Shown piece after piece: positions 57,789 through 64,000 of a stretch of DNA of 64,000 nucleotides (position 1 is its first letter; the number at the start of each line of letters is the position of its first letter). The notes under the pieces are model-generated. The model was not told the origin of the DNA, ran no database searches, and saw only the letters and a list, made by a program, of their open reading frames with translations. The position numbers and the translations under genes were made by a program. The stretch comes from Lysobacter sp. MMG2 (lineage in GTDB: Bacteria > Pseudomonadota > Gammaproteobacteria > Xanthomonadales > Xanthomonadaceae): assembly GCF_016735495.2 (NCBI RefSeq), contig NZ_JAERQY020000001.1, positions 806,001 through 870,000 on the forward strand, written 5' to 3'.

Positions 57789-58265
57789 TCAGCGCCCCGG
57801 CTGGATCGCCGGCGCCTTCACTTCGTTGGGCGGCGGCGGCGGCGGAATGCCCTCCACTTCCAGCCGCTGCACCTGCTGCTCCTTGCCGGCACGCCAGGCC
57901 TCGTGGTTTGCCACGCGCGCTTCGAATTCCTGGCGCAGTCGTGCGGATTCTTCCGGCGACGCCGCGGCACGGCGCGCGTCGGTGCGCGCGCGATCGGCAT
58001 CCATCAGCCGATCCTGGCGGTCGACCTGATTGCGCAAGGTGTCGGCCTGCACGCGCCGGCTGGAAACATCGAGCTGCCGGTTCAACTGGTTGAGCGATGC
58101 GTTGTCGCGCGAGGTGTCCACGCCCACCGGCAAGGACGGCGGCGTGGCGGGCGAGATCGGCGCCACGCGCGGCGGCTGCAGCGTGTTGGCCTGCTGCGCG
58201 AACGCGACCGGCGCCAGCCCGAAGGCCAGCGCGATGACGATCGGCAGACGACGCATCGTCTTCAT
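57789..58265 (-). CDS. secreted coiled-coil hypothetical protein
   Basis: 158 residues. Signal peptide (IVIALAFGLAPVAFAQ), then a Pro-rich segment, a long charged helix (about 55-130: NQLNRQLDVSSRRVQADTL, RARTDARRAAASPEESARL) and a Pro-rich tail with PPPPPPNE. It begins four bases after the stop of the gene at 58270, so they form an operon. It converges with the TetR gene at a three-base gap. No family recognised. Confidence 0.85.
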   Translation of the reverse strand: MKTMRRLPIVIALAFGLAPVAFAQQANTLQPPRVAPISPATPPSLPVGVDTSRDNASLNQLNRQLDVSSRRVQADTLRNQVDRQDRLMDADRARTDARRAAASPEESARLRQEFEARVANHEAWRAGKEQQVQRLEVEGIPPPPPPNEVKAPAIQPGR

Positions 58266-58269
58266 GCGA

Positions 58270-58635
58270 TCAGTGGATCGATGGATCCAGGCGGCGCAGG
58301 GCGTCGGCGAGATCGGTCTGGCCGGTACGGTCGATCTGCTCGCGCGTATAGGAACGGCCCGGGCCGATGCACACCGGCTTGCCGGTCTTCGGATCGCGCG
58401 TTCGGATGTTGCTGCCGGTTTCCTTCAGGCAGCCGGCGGTGGGCCGCTTCGTGTCGTTGCGACCGTCGGGGGAGACCTGCGCATCGGAGGCGGCCTGTGC
58501 GTCCACGGCAGCCTGCGGAGCATTGGCCTGCGCCTGCGCATCGGCCGACACGGCCTGCGCGGAAGCACTGCCCAGCCCGAGCACGAACAGCCCGGCGGCA
58601 AGGAGAGCAGCGCGGTGGTGGGACATGCGGTCCAT
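58270..58635 (-). CDS. secreted small hypothetical protein
   Basis: 121 residues; signal peptide (LLAAGLFVLGLGSASAQA) followed by an Ala/Gln/Asp-rich low-complexity stretch (AQAQANAPQAAVDAQAASD) and a conserved-looking C-terminal part with two Cys (TAGCLKETGSNIR, KPVCIGPGRSYT), which may form a disulfide, then REQIDRTGQTDLADALRRL. The Cys-containing core recalls small xanthomonad periplasmic proteins annotated as hypothetical. A second ATG at 58626 could be the start. Confidence 0.85.
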   Translation of the reverse strand: MDRMSHHRAALLAAGLFVLGLGSASAQAVSADAQAQANAPQAAVDAQAASDAQVSPDGRNDTKRPTAGCLKETGSNIRTRDPKTGKPVCIGPGRSYTREQIDRTGQTDLADALRRLDPSIH

Positions 58636-58733
58636 GGCATCACCAGGAGGAAGGCGGCGTCAGCGCCGCAGGTCCACCATACAACGCCCCGTCTTTGCCG
58701 AAAGTGAGGGCGGCGGCGTGATTTAGGGAGTCG

Positions 58734-59282
58734 TCAGGCTTGTGGACACGTGGCCTGGCGGCCTTCGCGGAAGGCCAGCGCTTCGGCCTGCGTGGCCGGG
58801 CGCGGATCCACGCCGTCGTCGAACAGCACGCGCCAGACACCGTCCGCGCCCCGGTGCCAGACCGAATGGAACGCGCCGATGCGGTAGCGCTGCGTGGTCT
58901 TCGGGTCCAGGTCCTCGAACAGCGACGGCCCGCTGGACCAGGCGATGTCGCCGACGCCGCCAATCGTGGTGCGGGTGGGATACCACGACAGCTTGAATCG
59001 CTTGCCTTCCACGATCCCGGTCCAGCGCTTGGCGATGGCATCGCGGCCGCGCGTCGGCTGCGCCTGACTCGCGCCGAAGGCGGCGTCGGGTTCCAGATGC
59101 GATGCGAAGGCGGCGCCGTCGTGGTCCGCGACGGACTGGGCGAAGCTGAGTTCGCGCGTCCACACCTCGCATTCGGCGCGGGTCATGCGCGCCGGCTCGG
59201 GTTTCGGCGGCGTCTGTGCCACGGACGCGGCGGACAGGCTCGACAACAGGGCGGCGGCGACAACGGTCGTGACGGTCTTCAT
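58734..59282 (-). CDS. secreted SnoaL/NTF2-like (DUF4440-type) protein
   Basis: 182 residues. Signal peptide (VVAAALLSSLSAASVAQ), then an NTF2-like cone fold: ELSFAQSVADHDGAAFASHL, RGRDAIAKRWTGIVEGKRFKL, GPSLFEDLDPKT, FHSVWHRGADGVWRVLFDDG. The residues for a SnoaL-type enzyme pocket cannot be judged. Two Cys (AECEVW and ATCPQA) may pair. It diverges from the NPP gene across 117 bases. Confidence 0.9.
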   Translation of the reverse strand: MKTVTTVVAAALLSSLSAASVAQTPPKPEPARMTRAECEVWTRELSFAQSVADHDGAAFASHLEPDAAFGASQAQPTRGRDAIAKRWTGIVEGKRFKLSWYPTRTTIGGVGDIAWSSGPSLFEDLDPKTTQRYRIGAFHSVWHRGADGVWRVLFDDGVDPRPATQAEALAFREGRQATCPQA

Positions 59283-59387
59283 GACGGGCTCCCGTGCCGG
59301 CGGGGACGTCCCGTCGGGTTGCGGCCACTATTGGCACGGCCGTGCGCAATCGCCAGCGACTAAAGTCATGCCGCAACACACGCTCGT

Positions 59388-59393
59388 TATGAT
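59388..59393 (+). promoter_or_regulatory. -10 box of a leaderless NPP gene
   Basis: TATGAT ends six bases before ATG 59400; no ribosome site is present (GATCGACCG precedes the codon), so the mRNA probably starts at the A of ATG. Confidence 0.45.
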
Positions 59394-59399
59394 CGACCG

Positions 59400-60647
59400 A
59401 TGCGCTTGCTCCGAATCGCGGCCGTTGCCGCCTGCCTCGTCCTCTCCGCCTGCAGCACCCCTGCCCCGCGCGCCTTCGCTCCACCGCCGCGCGCGCAGGC
59501 GGTCATCCTCGTTTCCATCGATGCCTTCCGCGCGGATTACCTCTCGCCGCAGGCAACGCCGAACCTGGCGCGCATCGCACGCGAAGGCGCACACGCGGAC
59601 TGGATGAACCCGTCCTACCCCTCGCTCACCTTCCCCAATCACTACACGCTGGTCACCGGGCTGCGTCCGGACCATCACGGCGTCATCCACAACCGCATGA
59701 GCGATGCCGGCATCGGCGGCTTCGCCGTGGCCGATCGCAACGCCGTGGACGACAGCCGCTGGTGGGGCGGCGAACCGATCTGGGTGACCGCCGAGAAACA
59801 GGGCGTGCGCAGCGCCAGCTGGGCCTGGCCGGGCAGCAGCGCGGCCATCGGCGGCGTGCGGCCGAGCCAATGGGTCGCCTACGACGAGCGCGTGCCGCCC
59901 GCCCGCCGCGTGGACGACGTGCTCGCCTGGCTCGGCGCACCGCAGGCGCAGCGGCCGCGCCTGGTGTCGCTGTATTTCGAACAGCTCGACAAGGCCGGCC
60001 ACGACTACGGCCCGGACTCGCCGCAGGTGCGCGCGACGCTGCGCGACCTCGACGCGGTGATCGGCCGGCTGTACGACGGACTGGCTGCGCGCGGCATGCT
60101 CGATCGCACCGACCTGATCGTGGTATCCGACCATGGCATGGCGAAGGTCGGCCCCGGCCGCGCGATCGGCGTGGTGGACATGATCGATCCGGCGATCGCG
60201 ACCGTGGTGTCGGACGGTCAATCGATCGGTGTTGCGCCGCGTCCCGGTCGCGAGCGCGAGGCGGAACAGCGCCTGCTCGGCGCCCACGCACAGTACGACT
60301 GCTGGAAGCGCGAGGACCTGCCGGCGCGCTGGCACTACGGAACCAATCCGCGCGTGCCGCCGATCGTCTGCCAGATGCATGAAGGCTGGGACGCGCTGTA
60401 TCCGGAGAAGCTCGCCAAGCGTCCGCCCGAAGCGGCGCGCGGCTCGCACGGCTTCGATCCCGCACTGCCGTCGATGCGGGCGTTGTTCATCGCGCGCGGC
60501 CCTTCGTTCGTGCCCGGTGCGCGCATCGCGCCGTTCGACAATGTGGATGTGTATCCACTGCTCGCGCGAGTGCTCGGGGTGATGCCTGCGGCGAACGACG
60601 GTGACGTGGCGCCGCTGTTGCCTGCACTGCGCGAGGCGGCGCCTTAA
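59400..60647 (+). CDS. NPP-type nucleotide pyrophosphatase/phosphodiesterase lipoprotein
   Basis: 415 residues. A lipobox (VLSACS, Cys18) marks an envelope lipoprotein. The alkaline-phosphatase-superfamily site is complete: Asp in LVSIDAFRADY, nucleophile Thr77 in PSYPSLTFPNHYT, LDKAGHDYGPDS, VSDHGMA and SHGFDP. It resembles the well-studied Xanthomonas NPP, which hydrolyses phosphodiesters such as nucleotide analogues. It is predicted to act at the cell surface or in the periplasm on nucleotides or phospholipid head groups. Confidence 0.95.
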   Translation: MRLLRIAAVAACLVLSACSTPAPRAFAPPPRAQAVILVSIDAFRADYLSPQATPNLARIAREGAHADWMNPSYPSLTFPNHYTLVTGLRPDHHGVIHNRMSDAGIGGFAVADRNAVDDSRWWGGEPIWVTAEKQGVRSASWAWPGSSAAIGGVRPSQWVAYDERVPPARRVDDVLAWLGAPQAQRPRLVSLYFEQLDKAGHDYGPDSPQVRATLRDLDAVIGRLYDGLAARGMLDRTDLIVVSDHGMAKVGPGRAIGVVDMIDPAIATVVSDGQSIGVAPRPGREREAEQRLLGAHAQYDCWKREDLPARWHYGTNPRVPPIVCQMHEGWDALYPEKLAKRPPEAARGSHGFDPALPSMRALFIARGPSFVPGARIAPFDNVDVYPLLARVLGVMPAANDGDVAPLLPALREAAP

Positions 60648-60734
60648 GGCAGGCCCCCGGGCGTCACGACGGCCTTGCACATTCATGTCCGAATCCGGCG
60701 AGTCCGCCTCTGTGCGCGGTGTTAGCCTGACCGC

Positions 60735-62300
60735 ATGCCCAGCCCCGTCCCCCACGTTCACGCCGACACTCTGCCCGCCTGGCAGGTGTGCGAACAGGCC
60801 CGCCGCACGCGTGATCCGCGCTTCGACGGTCTGTTCTTCACCGCCGTGCTGAGCACGCGCATTTATTGCCGCCCGGTGTGCCCGGCACCGACGGCGCGGC
60901 GCGTCGTCTATTTCCGACACGCCGCGGCGGCCGAGGCGGCGGGCTACCGTCCCTGCCTGCGCTGCCGGCCGGAACTCTCGCCCGACGACGGCAGCTGGCG
61001 CCGCGGCGATGCCGCGCTGGCGCGTGCGTTGAAGCTGATCGACGACGGCGCGCTCGCCGAACAGCCACTCGCCGCCCTGGCGCAGCGCGTGGGTGTGGGC
61101 GAGCGCCAGCTGCGTCGCCTGTTCGTCGAACGCGTCGGCGTCGCGCCGATCGGCGTGCACGGAACGCGCCGGCTGCTGTTCGCCAAGCAACTGCTGACCG
61201 AAACCACACTGCCGATCACGCAGGTCGCGCTGGCCGCCGGCTTCGGCAGTCTGCGCCGCTTCAACGACGCGTTCCGTACCGCGTACCGCCTGGCGCCGCG
61301 CGATCTTCGCAAGGGCCGGCGCGAAACCGCTGCGCACAATGCGGGTGACGTCCTCACGCTGCGACTGGGCTATCGCCCGCCCTACGACTTCGCGGCCATG
61401 CTGGATTTCCTGCGCGGGCGTGCGCTGCCGGGCGTGGAGGTCGTGGACGAACACGCATACGCGCGCGTGATCGGCCCCATCGAACAGCCCGGCTGGCTGC
61501 GCATGAGCGCGTGGCCGAACGGCGAGCACGCGCTGAAACTGGAACTGCACGGCGTGGCCACGGCACGACTGCTGGAGATCGTGCAACGCCTGCGGCGCAT
61601 GTTCGATCTGGACGCGGACCCGCAAGCCATCGCCGGCGCGTTGTCGTCGGATGCGCGCCTTGCGCCGCTCCTCGCGCAACGTCCCGGGCTGCGTTTGCCG
61701 AGCGGCTGGGACGGCTTCGAGATCGCGGTGCGCGCCATCATCGGCCAACAGGTGAGCGTGGCCGCGGCGCGCACGCTGGCTTCGCGCCTGGCGCAGAAGT
61801 ACGGGCGCGCGTTGCCGCAGCCGTTCGCGCCGGGCCTGGCGCATCTGTTCCCCACGCCCGAAGCGCTGGTCGATGCGGACCTGGAAACGATCGGCCTGAT
61901 CCGTTCGCGCGCGCAGACCGTGCGCGGCGTTGCCAGTGCGCTGATCGAAGGTCGCGTGGATTTTCGCGCCGAACGCACGCTGGAGGATTTCACCGCACGC
62001 TGGGTCGCGTTGCCGGGCATCGGCCCGTGGACGGCGCAGTACATCGCGCTGCGGGCGCTGGGCCATCCGGATGCGTTTCCTGTGGAGGATCTCGTCCTGC
62101 AGAAGGCGCTGCCGGCCGACGGCACGCGCATGACCGCGAAGGCACTGGGCGCGCGTGCGCAAGCATGGAGCCCGTGGCGCGGCTACGCGGTGATCCACCT
62201 GTGGCGCGACTGCGTGCCGACACCGGTCGCGCGCGCGGAGAAGCCCGCGCGCAAAACACGCACGGCGCGCAGCGATACCCGCGTAGAGGCGACCGCATGA
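60735..62300 (+). CDS. alkA: Ada-type AraC regulator fused to AlkA 3-methyladenine glycosylase
   Basis: 521 residues. Ada N-terminal zinc domain (1-85): nucleophile Cys in STRIYCRPVCPAP and the CLRC pair. AraC HTH (about 95-185: QPLAALAQRVGVGERQLRRLF, ITQVALAAGFGSLRRFNDAFR). AlkA N- and HhH-glycosylase domains (215-490: IIGQQVSVAAARTL, LPGIGPWTAQYIALRALG, with catalytic Asp in FPVEDLVLQ). It detects methylphosphotriesters and excises alkylated bases. The TAGCCT-type box at 60722-60728 suggests a leaderless message. It overlaps ogt by ATGA. Confidence 0.95.
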   Translation: MPSPVPHVHADTLPAWQVCEQARRTRDPRFDGLFFTAVLSTRIYCRPVCPAPTARRVVYFRHAAAAEAAGYRPCLRCRPELSPDDGSWRRGDAALARALKLIDDGALAEQPLAALAQRVGVGERQLRRLFVERVGVAPIGVHGTRRLLFAKQLLTETTLPITQVALAAGFGSLRRFNDAFRTAYRLAPRDLRKGRRETAAHNAGDVLTLRLGYRPPYDFAAMLDFLRGRALPGVEVVDEHAYARVIGPIEQPGWLRMSAWPNGEHALKLELHGVATARLLEIVQRLRRMFDLDADPQAIAGALSSDARLAPLLAQRPGLRLPSGWDGFEIAVRAIIGQQVSVAAARTLASRLAQKYGRALPQPFAPGLAHLFPTPEALVDADLETIGLIRSRAQTVRGVASALIEGRVDFRAERTLEDFTARWVALPGIGPWTAQYIALRALGHPDAFPVEDLVLQKALPADGTRMTAKALGARAQAWSPWRGYAVIHLWRDCVPTPVARAEKPARKTRTARSDTRVEATA

Positions 62301-62800
62301 CGATCCGCTACGCGCACGTGCCCAGCCCGGTCGGCCCGTTGCTGCTCGCGGCGAGCGACGAAGGGCTGCATCTGATCGAGTTCCAGAACCCGCGTCATCC
62401 CATGGCGCACTGCGCGCAATGGGAGGCACGCGAGTGCGACGTGATCCGCCTGGCGGCGCATCAACTGGGCGAGTATTTCGACGGCGCGCGACATGCGTTC
62501 GATCTTCCGCTCGCGCCGCGCGGCACGCCGTTCCAGCTTTCGGTGTGGCACACGCTGGACTCGATTCCCTACGGAGCGACGATCAGCTACGCGCAACTGG
62601 CGCAGCGCGTGGGCCGTCCGTCGGCGATGCGCGCCGTGGGCGCGGCGAACGGCCGCAATCCCCTGCCGATCGTGCTGCCCTGCCATCGCGTGATCGGCAG
62701 CGATGGCAGCCTGACCGGGTTCGGCGGCGGATTGCCGACGAAGGAGTATCTGCTGCGGATGGAAGGGGCGTTGCCGGTGGCGGTGGATCTGTTTGGCTGA
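62297..62800 (+). CDS. ogt: O6-methylguanine-DNA methyltransferase
   Basis: 167 residues. Ogt/AGT fold: an N-terminal ribonuclease-like domain (VPSPVGPLLLAASDEGL), then the methyltransferase domain with GTPFQLSVWHTLDSIPYG, RAVGAANGRNPLPIVLPCHRVIG (acceptor Cys in PCHRV) and GGLPTKEYLLRME. It repairs O6-alkylguanine by suicidal alkyl transfer. ATGA overlap with the Ada/AlkA fusion makes a two-gene alkylation-repair operon. Confidence 0.97.
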   Translation: MTIRYAHVPSPVGPLLLAASDEGLHLIEFQNPRHPMAHCAQWEARECDVIRLAAHQLGEYFDGARHAFDLPLAPRGTPFQLSVWHTLDSIPYGATISYAQLAQRVGRPSAMRAVGAANGRNPLPIVLPCHRVIGSDGSLTGFGGGLPTKEYLLRMEGALPVAVDLFG

Positions 62801-62807
62801 GAAGTTC

Positions 62808-62878
62808 CCTTCTCCCCTTGCGGGAGAAGGTGGCGCGCAGCGCCGGCTTCGGGCACCTTCTCCCGCAAGGGGAGAAGG
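62808..62878. repeat. GGAGAAGG-type perfect palindrome
   Basis: 25-base arms 62808-62832 and 62854-62878 are exact reverse complements (CCTTCTCCCCTTGCGGGAG...), with an inner CGCGCAGCGCCGG. It lies between the converging ogt and hutF genes and could end both transcripts. Confidence 0.88.
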
Positions 62879-62893
62879 AAAAGCGCTCTGCGA

Positions 62894-64000
62894 TCACTCC
62901 GCCATCAAGCGCGCCATCGCCTCGCGATAGCGTTGCGCGATCGCGTGGCGTTGCAGGTGCGCACCGCCCTCCACCACGCGCCTGCCGCCCACGTACGCCT
63001 CGCGCACGAGCGGACGATTGCCGCTGAAGATCCAGCGGTCGACCGCATCTTCGGCCTTCAATCCGTACAACGCCGGTGCATCGGTGTCGAGCACCACCGC
63101 ATCGGCATACTCGCCCGTCGCGAACGTGCCGATCGCATGGCCCGTCGAATTCCTAGCGCTGCGTGCGACATCGCGCAGCAGCGTTTCGCCCACGCTCGGC
63201 GAGTCCGCGCGCACGGCGATGTTGCGATGGCGCGTGGACAGGCGCTGGCCGTATTCCAGCCAGCGCAGCTCCTCCACCGGGGAGACGGAGATGTGCGAGT
63301 CCGAACCCACGCCCCAGCGGCCGCCTGCATCCAGGTAATCGCGCAGCGGGAACAGGCCGTCGCCGAGGTTGGCCTCGGTGGTCGGGCAGATCGCCACGGT
63401 CGCGCCGCTGCGCGCGATGCCCTGCGTTTCCGCAGCCGTGAGGTGCGTGGCGTGAACCAGCGTCCAACGCGCATCGACCGCGGCGTTGTCGAGCAGCCAC
63501 TCCACCGGACGGGCGTTGCGCAGGGCCAAGCAGTCCTGCACTTCGCCGATCTGCTCGGCGATGTGGATGTGCACCGGCATCGCGGGCGGCAGGGCGTCGA
63601 GCACCGTGCGCATCGCCTGCGGCGGCACCGCGCGCAGGCTGTGCAGCGCGCAGCCGACATGCAGCGACGGGCCGACGTCCTCGCACAGGGTTTCGATCAG
63701 GCGCAGGTAGGCGTCGACGTCATGGCCGAAGCGGCGCTGGCGTTCGCCCAGCACGCGGCCGTCGAAGCCGCCGGTCATGTAGAGCACGGGCAGCAGCGTC
63801 AGCCGGATGCCCGCATCGCGGGCGGCGGCGATCAGCGCGCGCGACATCGCGGCCGGGTCGTCGTAGGGGCGACCGTCGGGCGCGTGGTGCAAGTAGTGGA
63901 ACTCGCACACCGTCGTGTAGCCGGCTTCCAGCATCTCAACGTAGAGCTGCGCAGCCACCGCCTGCAGCAGCTCCGGCGTGAACCGCGCGGCGAAGCGGTA
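62894..64000 (-). CDS. hutF: formimidoylglutamate deiminase, C-terminal part
   Basis: 368 residues plus stop are visible; the N-terminus lies beyond the window. HutF converts N-formimidoyl-L-glutamate to N-formyl-L-glutamate. Amidohydrolase features: YTTVCEFHYLHHAPDG, HIHIAEQIGEVQDC, TLVHATHLTAAE, ICPTTEANLGDG and GSDSHISVSPVEELRWLEYGQR, the last typical of HutF. The first metal ligands (HxH) would be in the missing part. Its presence points to the five-step histidine pathway. Further hut genes may follow upstream of it. Confidence 0.93.
   Translation of the reverse strand, partial: YRFAARFTPELLQAVAAQLYVEMLEAGYTTVCEFHYLHHAPDGRPYDDPAAMSRALIAAARDAGIRLTLLPVLYMTGGFDGRVLGERQRRFGHDVDAYLRLIETLCEDVGPSLHVGCALHSLRAVPPQAMRTVLDALPPAMPVHIHIAEQIGEVQDCLALRNARPVEWLLDNAAVDARWTLVHATHLTAAETQGIARSGATVAICPTTEANLGDGLFPLRDYLDAGGRWGVGSDSHISVSPVEELRWLEYGQRLSTRHRNIAVRADSPSVGETLLRDVARSARNSTGHAIGTFATGEYADAVVLDTDAPALYGLKAEDAVDRWIFSGNRPLVREAYVGGRRVVEGGAHLQRHAIAQRYREAMARLMAE

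Noticed and set aside
59328-62429. Minus-strand frame of more than 1000 codons opposite NPP and Ada/AlkA
   Set aside because: Antisense shadow; the opposite strand carries intact catalytic motifs.

Overview
The window is a chromosomal segment of a GC-rich (roughly 68-70% by eye) gammaproteobacterium. Gene content (TonB receptor, GspA/GspB, many Tat-dependent or lipoprotein hydrolases, an NPP-type phosphodiesterase, two DUF885 peptidases) and the short intergenic palindromes fit the Xanthomonadaceae, most likely a Lysobacter-like genus. This placement is inference from families. I recognise about 63 genes, two of them cut by the window ends, and no rRNA, tRNA, CRISPR array, insertion sequence, prophage or integrase.

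Layout. 1-5617 is a signalling region: a leftward operon (CHASE3/PAS histidine kinase, Rcp1-like receiver, REC-kinase-REC hybrid) and a rightward kinase/receiver pair. They are followed by a PAS-PAS-GGDEF-EAL protein (5752-8754). 8833-10297 holds a zinc-ribbon protein and a DUF2785 protein. 10447-13738 is a tightly overlapped operon of a YdeP-type molybdopterin oxidoreductase, a small helical protein and FdhD. 13740-22088 carries an S9 peptidase, a DUF885 peptidase, GFA, VOC, DUF72, a Tat-exported aldo/keto reductase and an MFS carrier. 22234-25774 has a cyclase-family enzyme, an EamA permease, and a cupin gene divergent from a LysR regulator.

25886-30881 is the most interesting part. An ECF42-type sigma factor gene ends a rightward run YCII(DGPF)-VOC-VOC-YCII(DGPF)-SRPBCC-sigma, and it converges on a leftward pair YceI-DUF1428. 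Upstream of both runs lies the same promoter-like string: TGTCGA, 17 bases, CGTC, inside a longer shared context (25809-25835 on +, 30932-30958 on -). This matches the ECF42 promoter as I recall it from the literature. It suggests that the sigma factor controls both arms, including the periplasmic YceI protein.

31037-42024 contains a probable frameshifted small gene, TfoX, a TonB receptor, an EamA permease, GspA/GspB, DoxX, DbpA, a membrane protein coupled to a GIY-YIG nuclease, an S4 protein and a polytopic membrane protein. 42350-50482 holds a ClpP/SppA-like lipoprotein, a second DUF885 peptidase, a PQQ-type sugar dehydrogenase, an Asp-nucleophile alpha/beta hydrolase divergent from an XRE regulator across an array of GGTCATG half-sites, and a dihaem cytochrome c. 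50498-64000 holds small secreted proteins, GNAT, MATE, a phosphotriesterase-like lipoprotein, HutU divergent from a TetR regulator with a palindrome over its start codon, an NPP phosphodiesterase, an Ada/AlkA fusion coupled to Ogt, and the C-terminal part of HutF.

Intergenic DNA is dense in short inverted repeats of at least four families (GAGAGGGG, GGAGAAGG, GTCATCCCGG and GTAGCCCGGGTAAGCG types). Several promoters place a TAnnnT box 6-7 bases before a start codon that lacks a Shine-Dalgarno sequence, which suggests leaderless transcripts.
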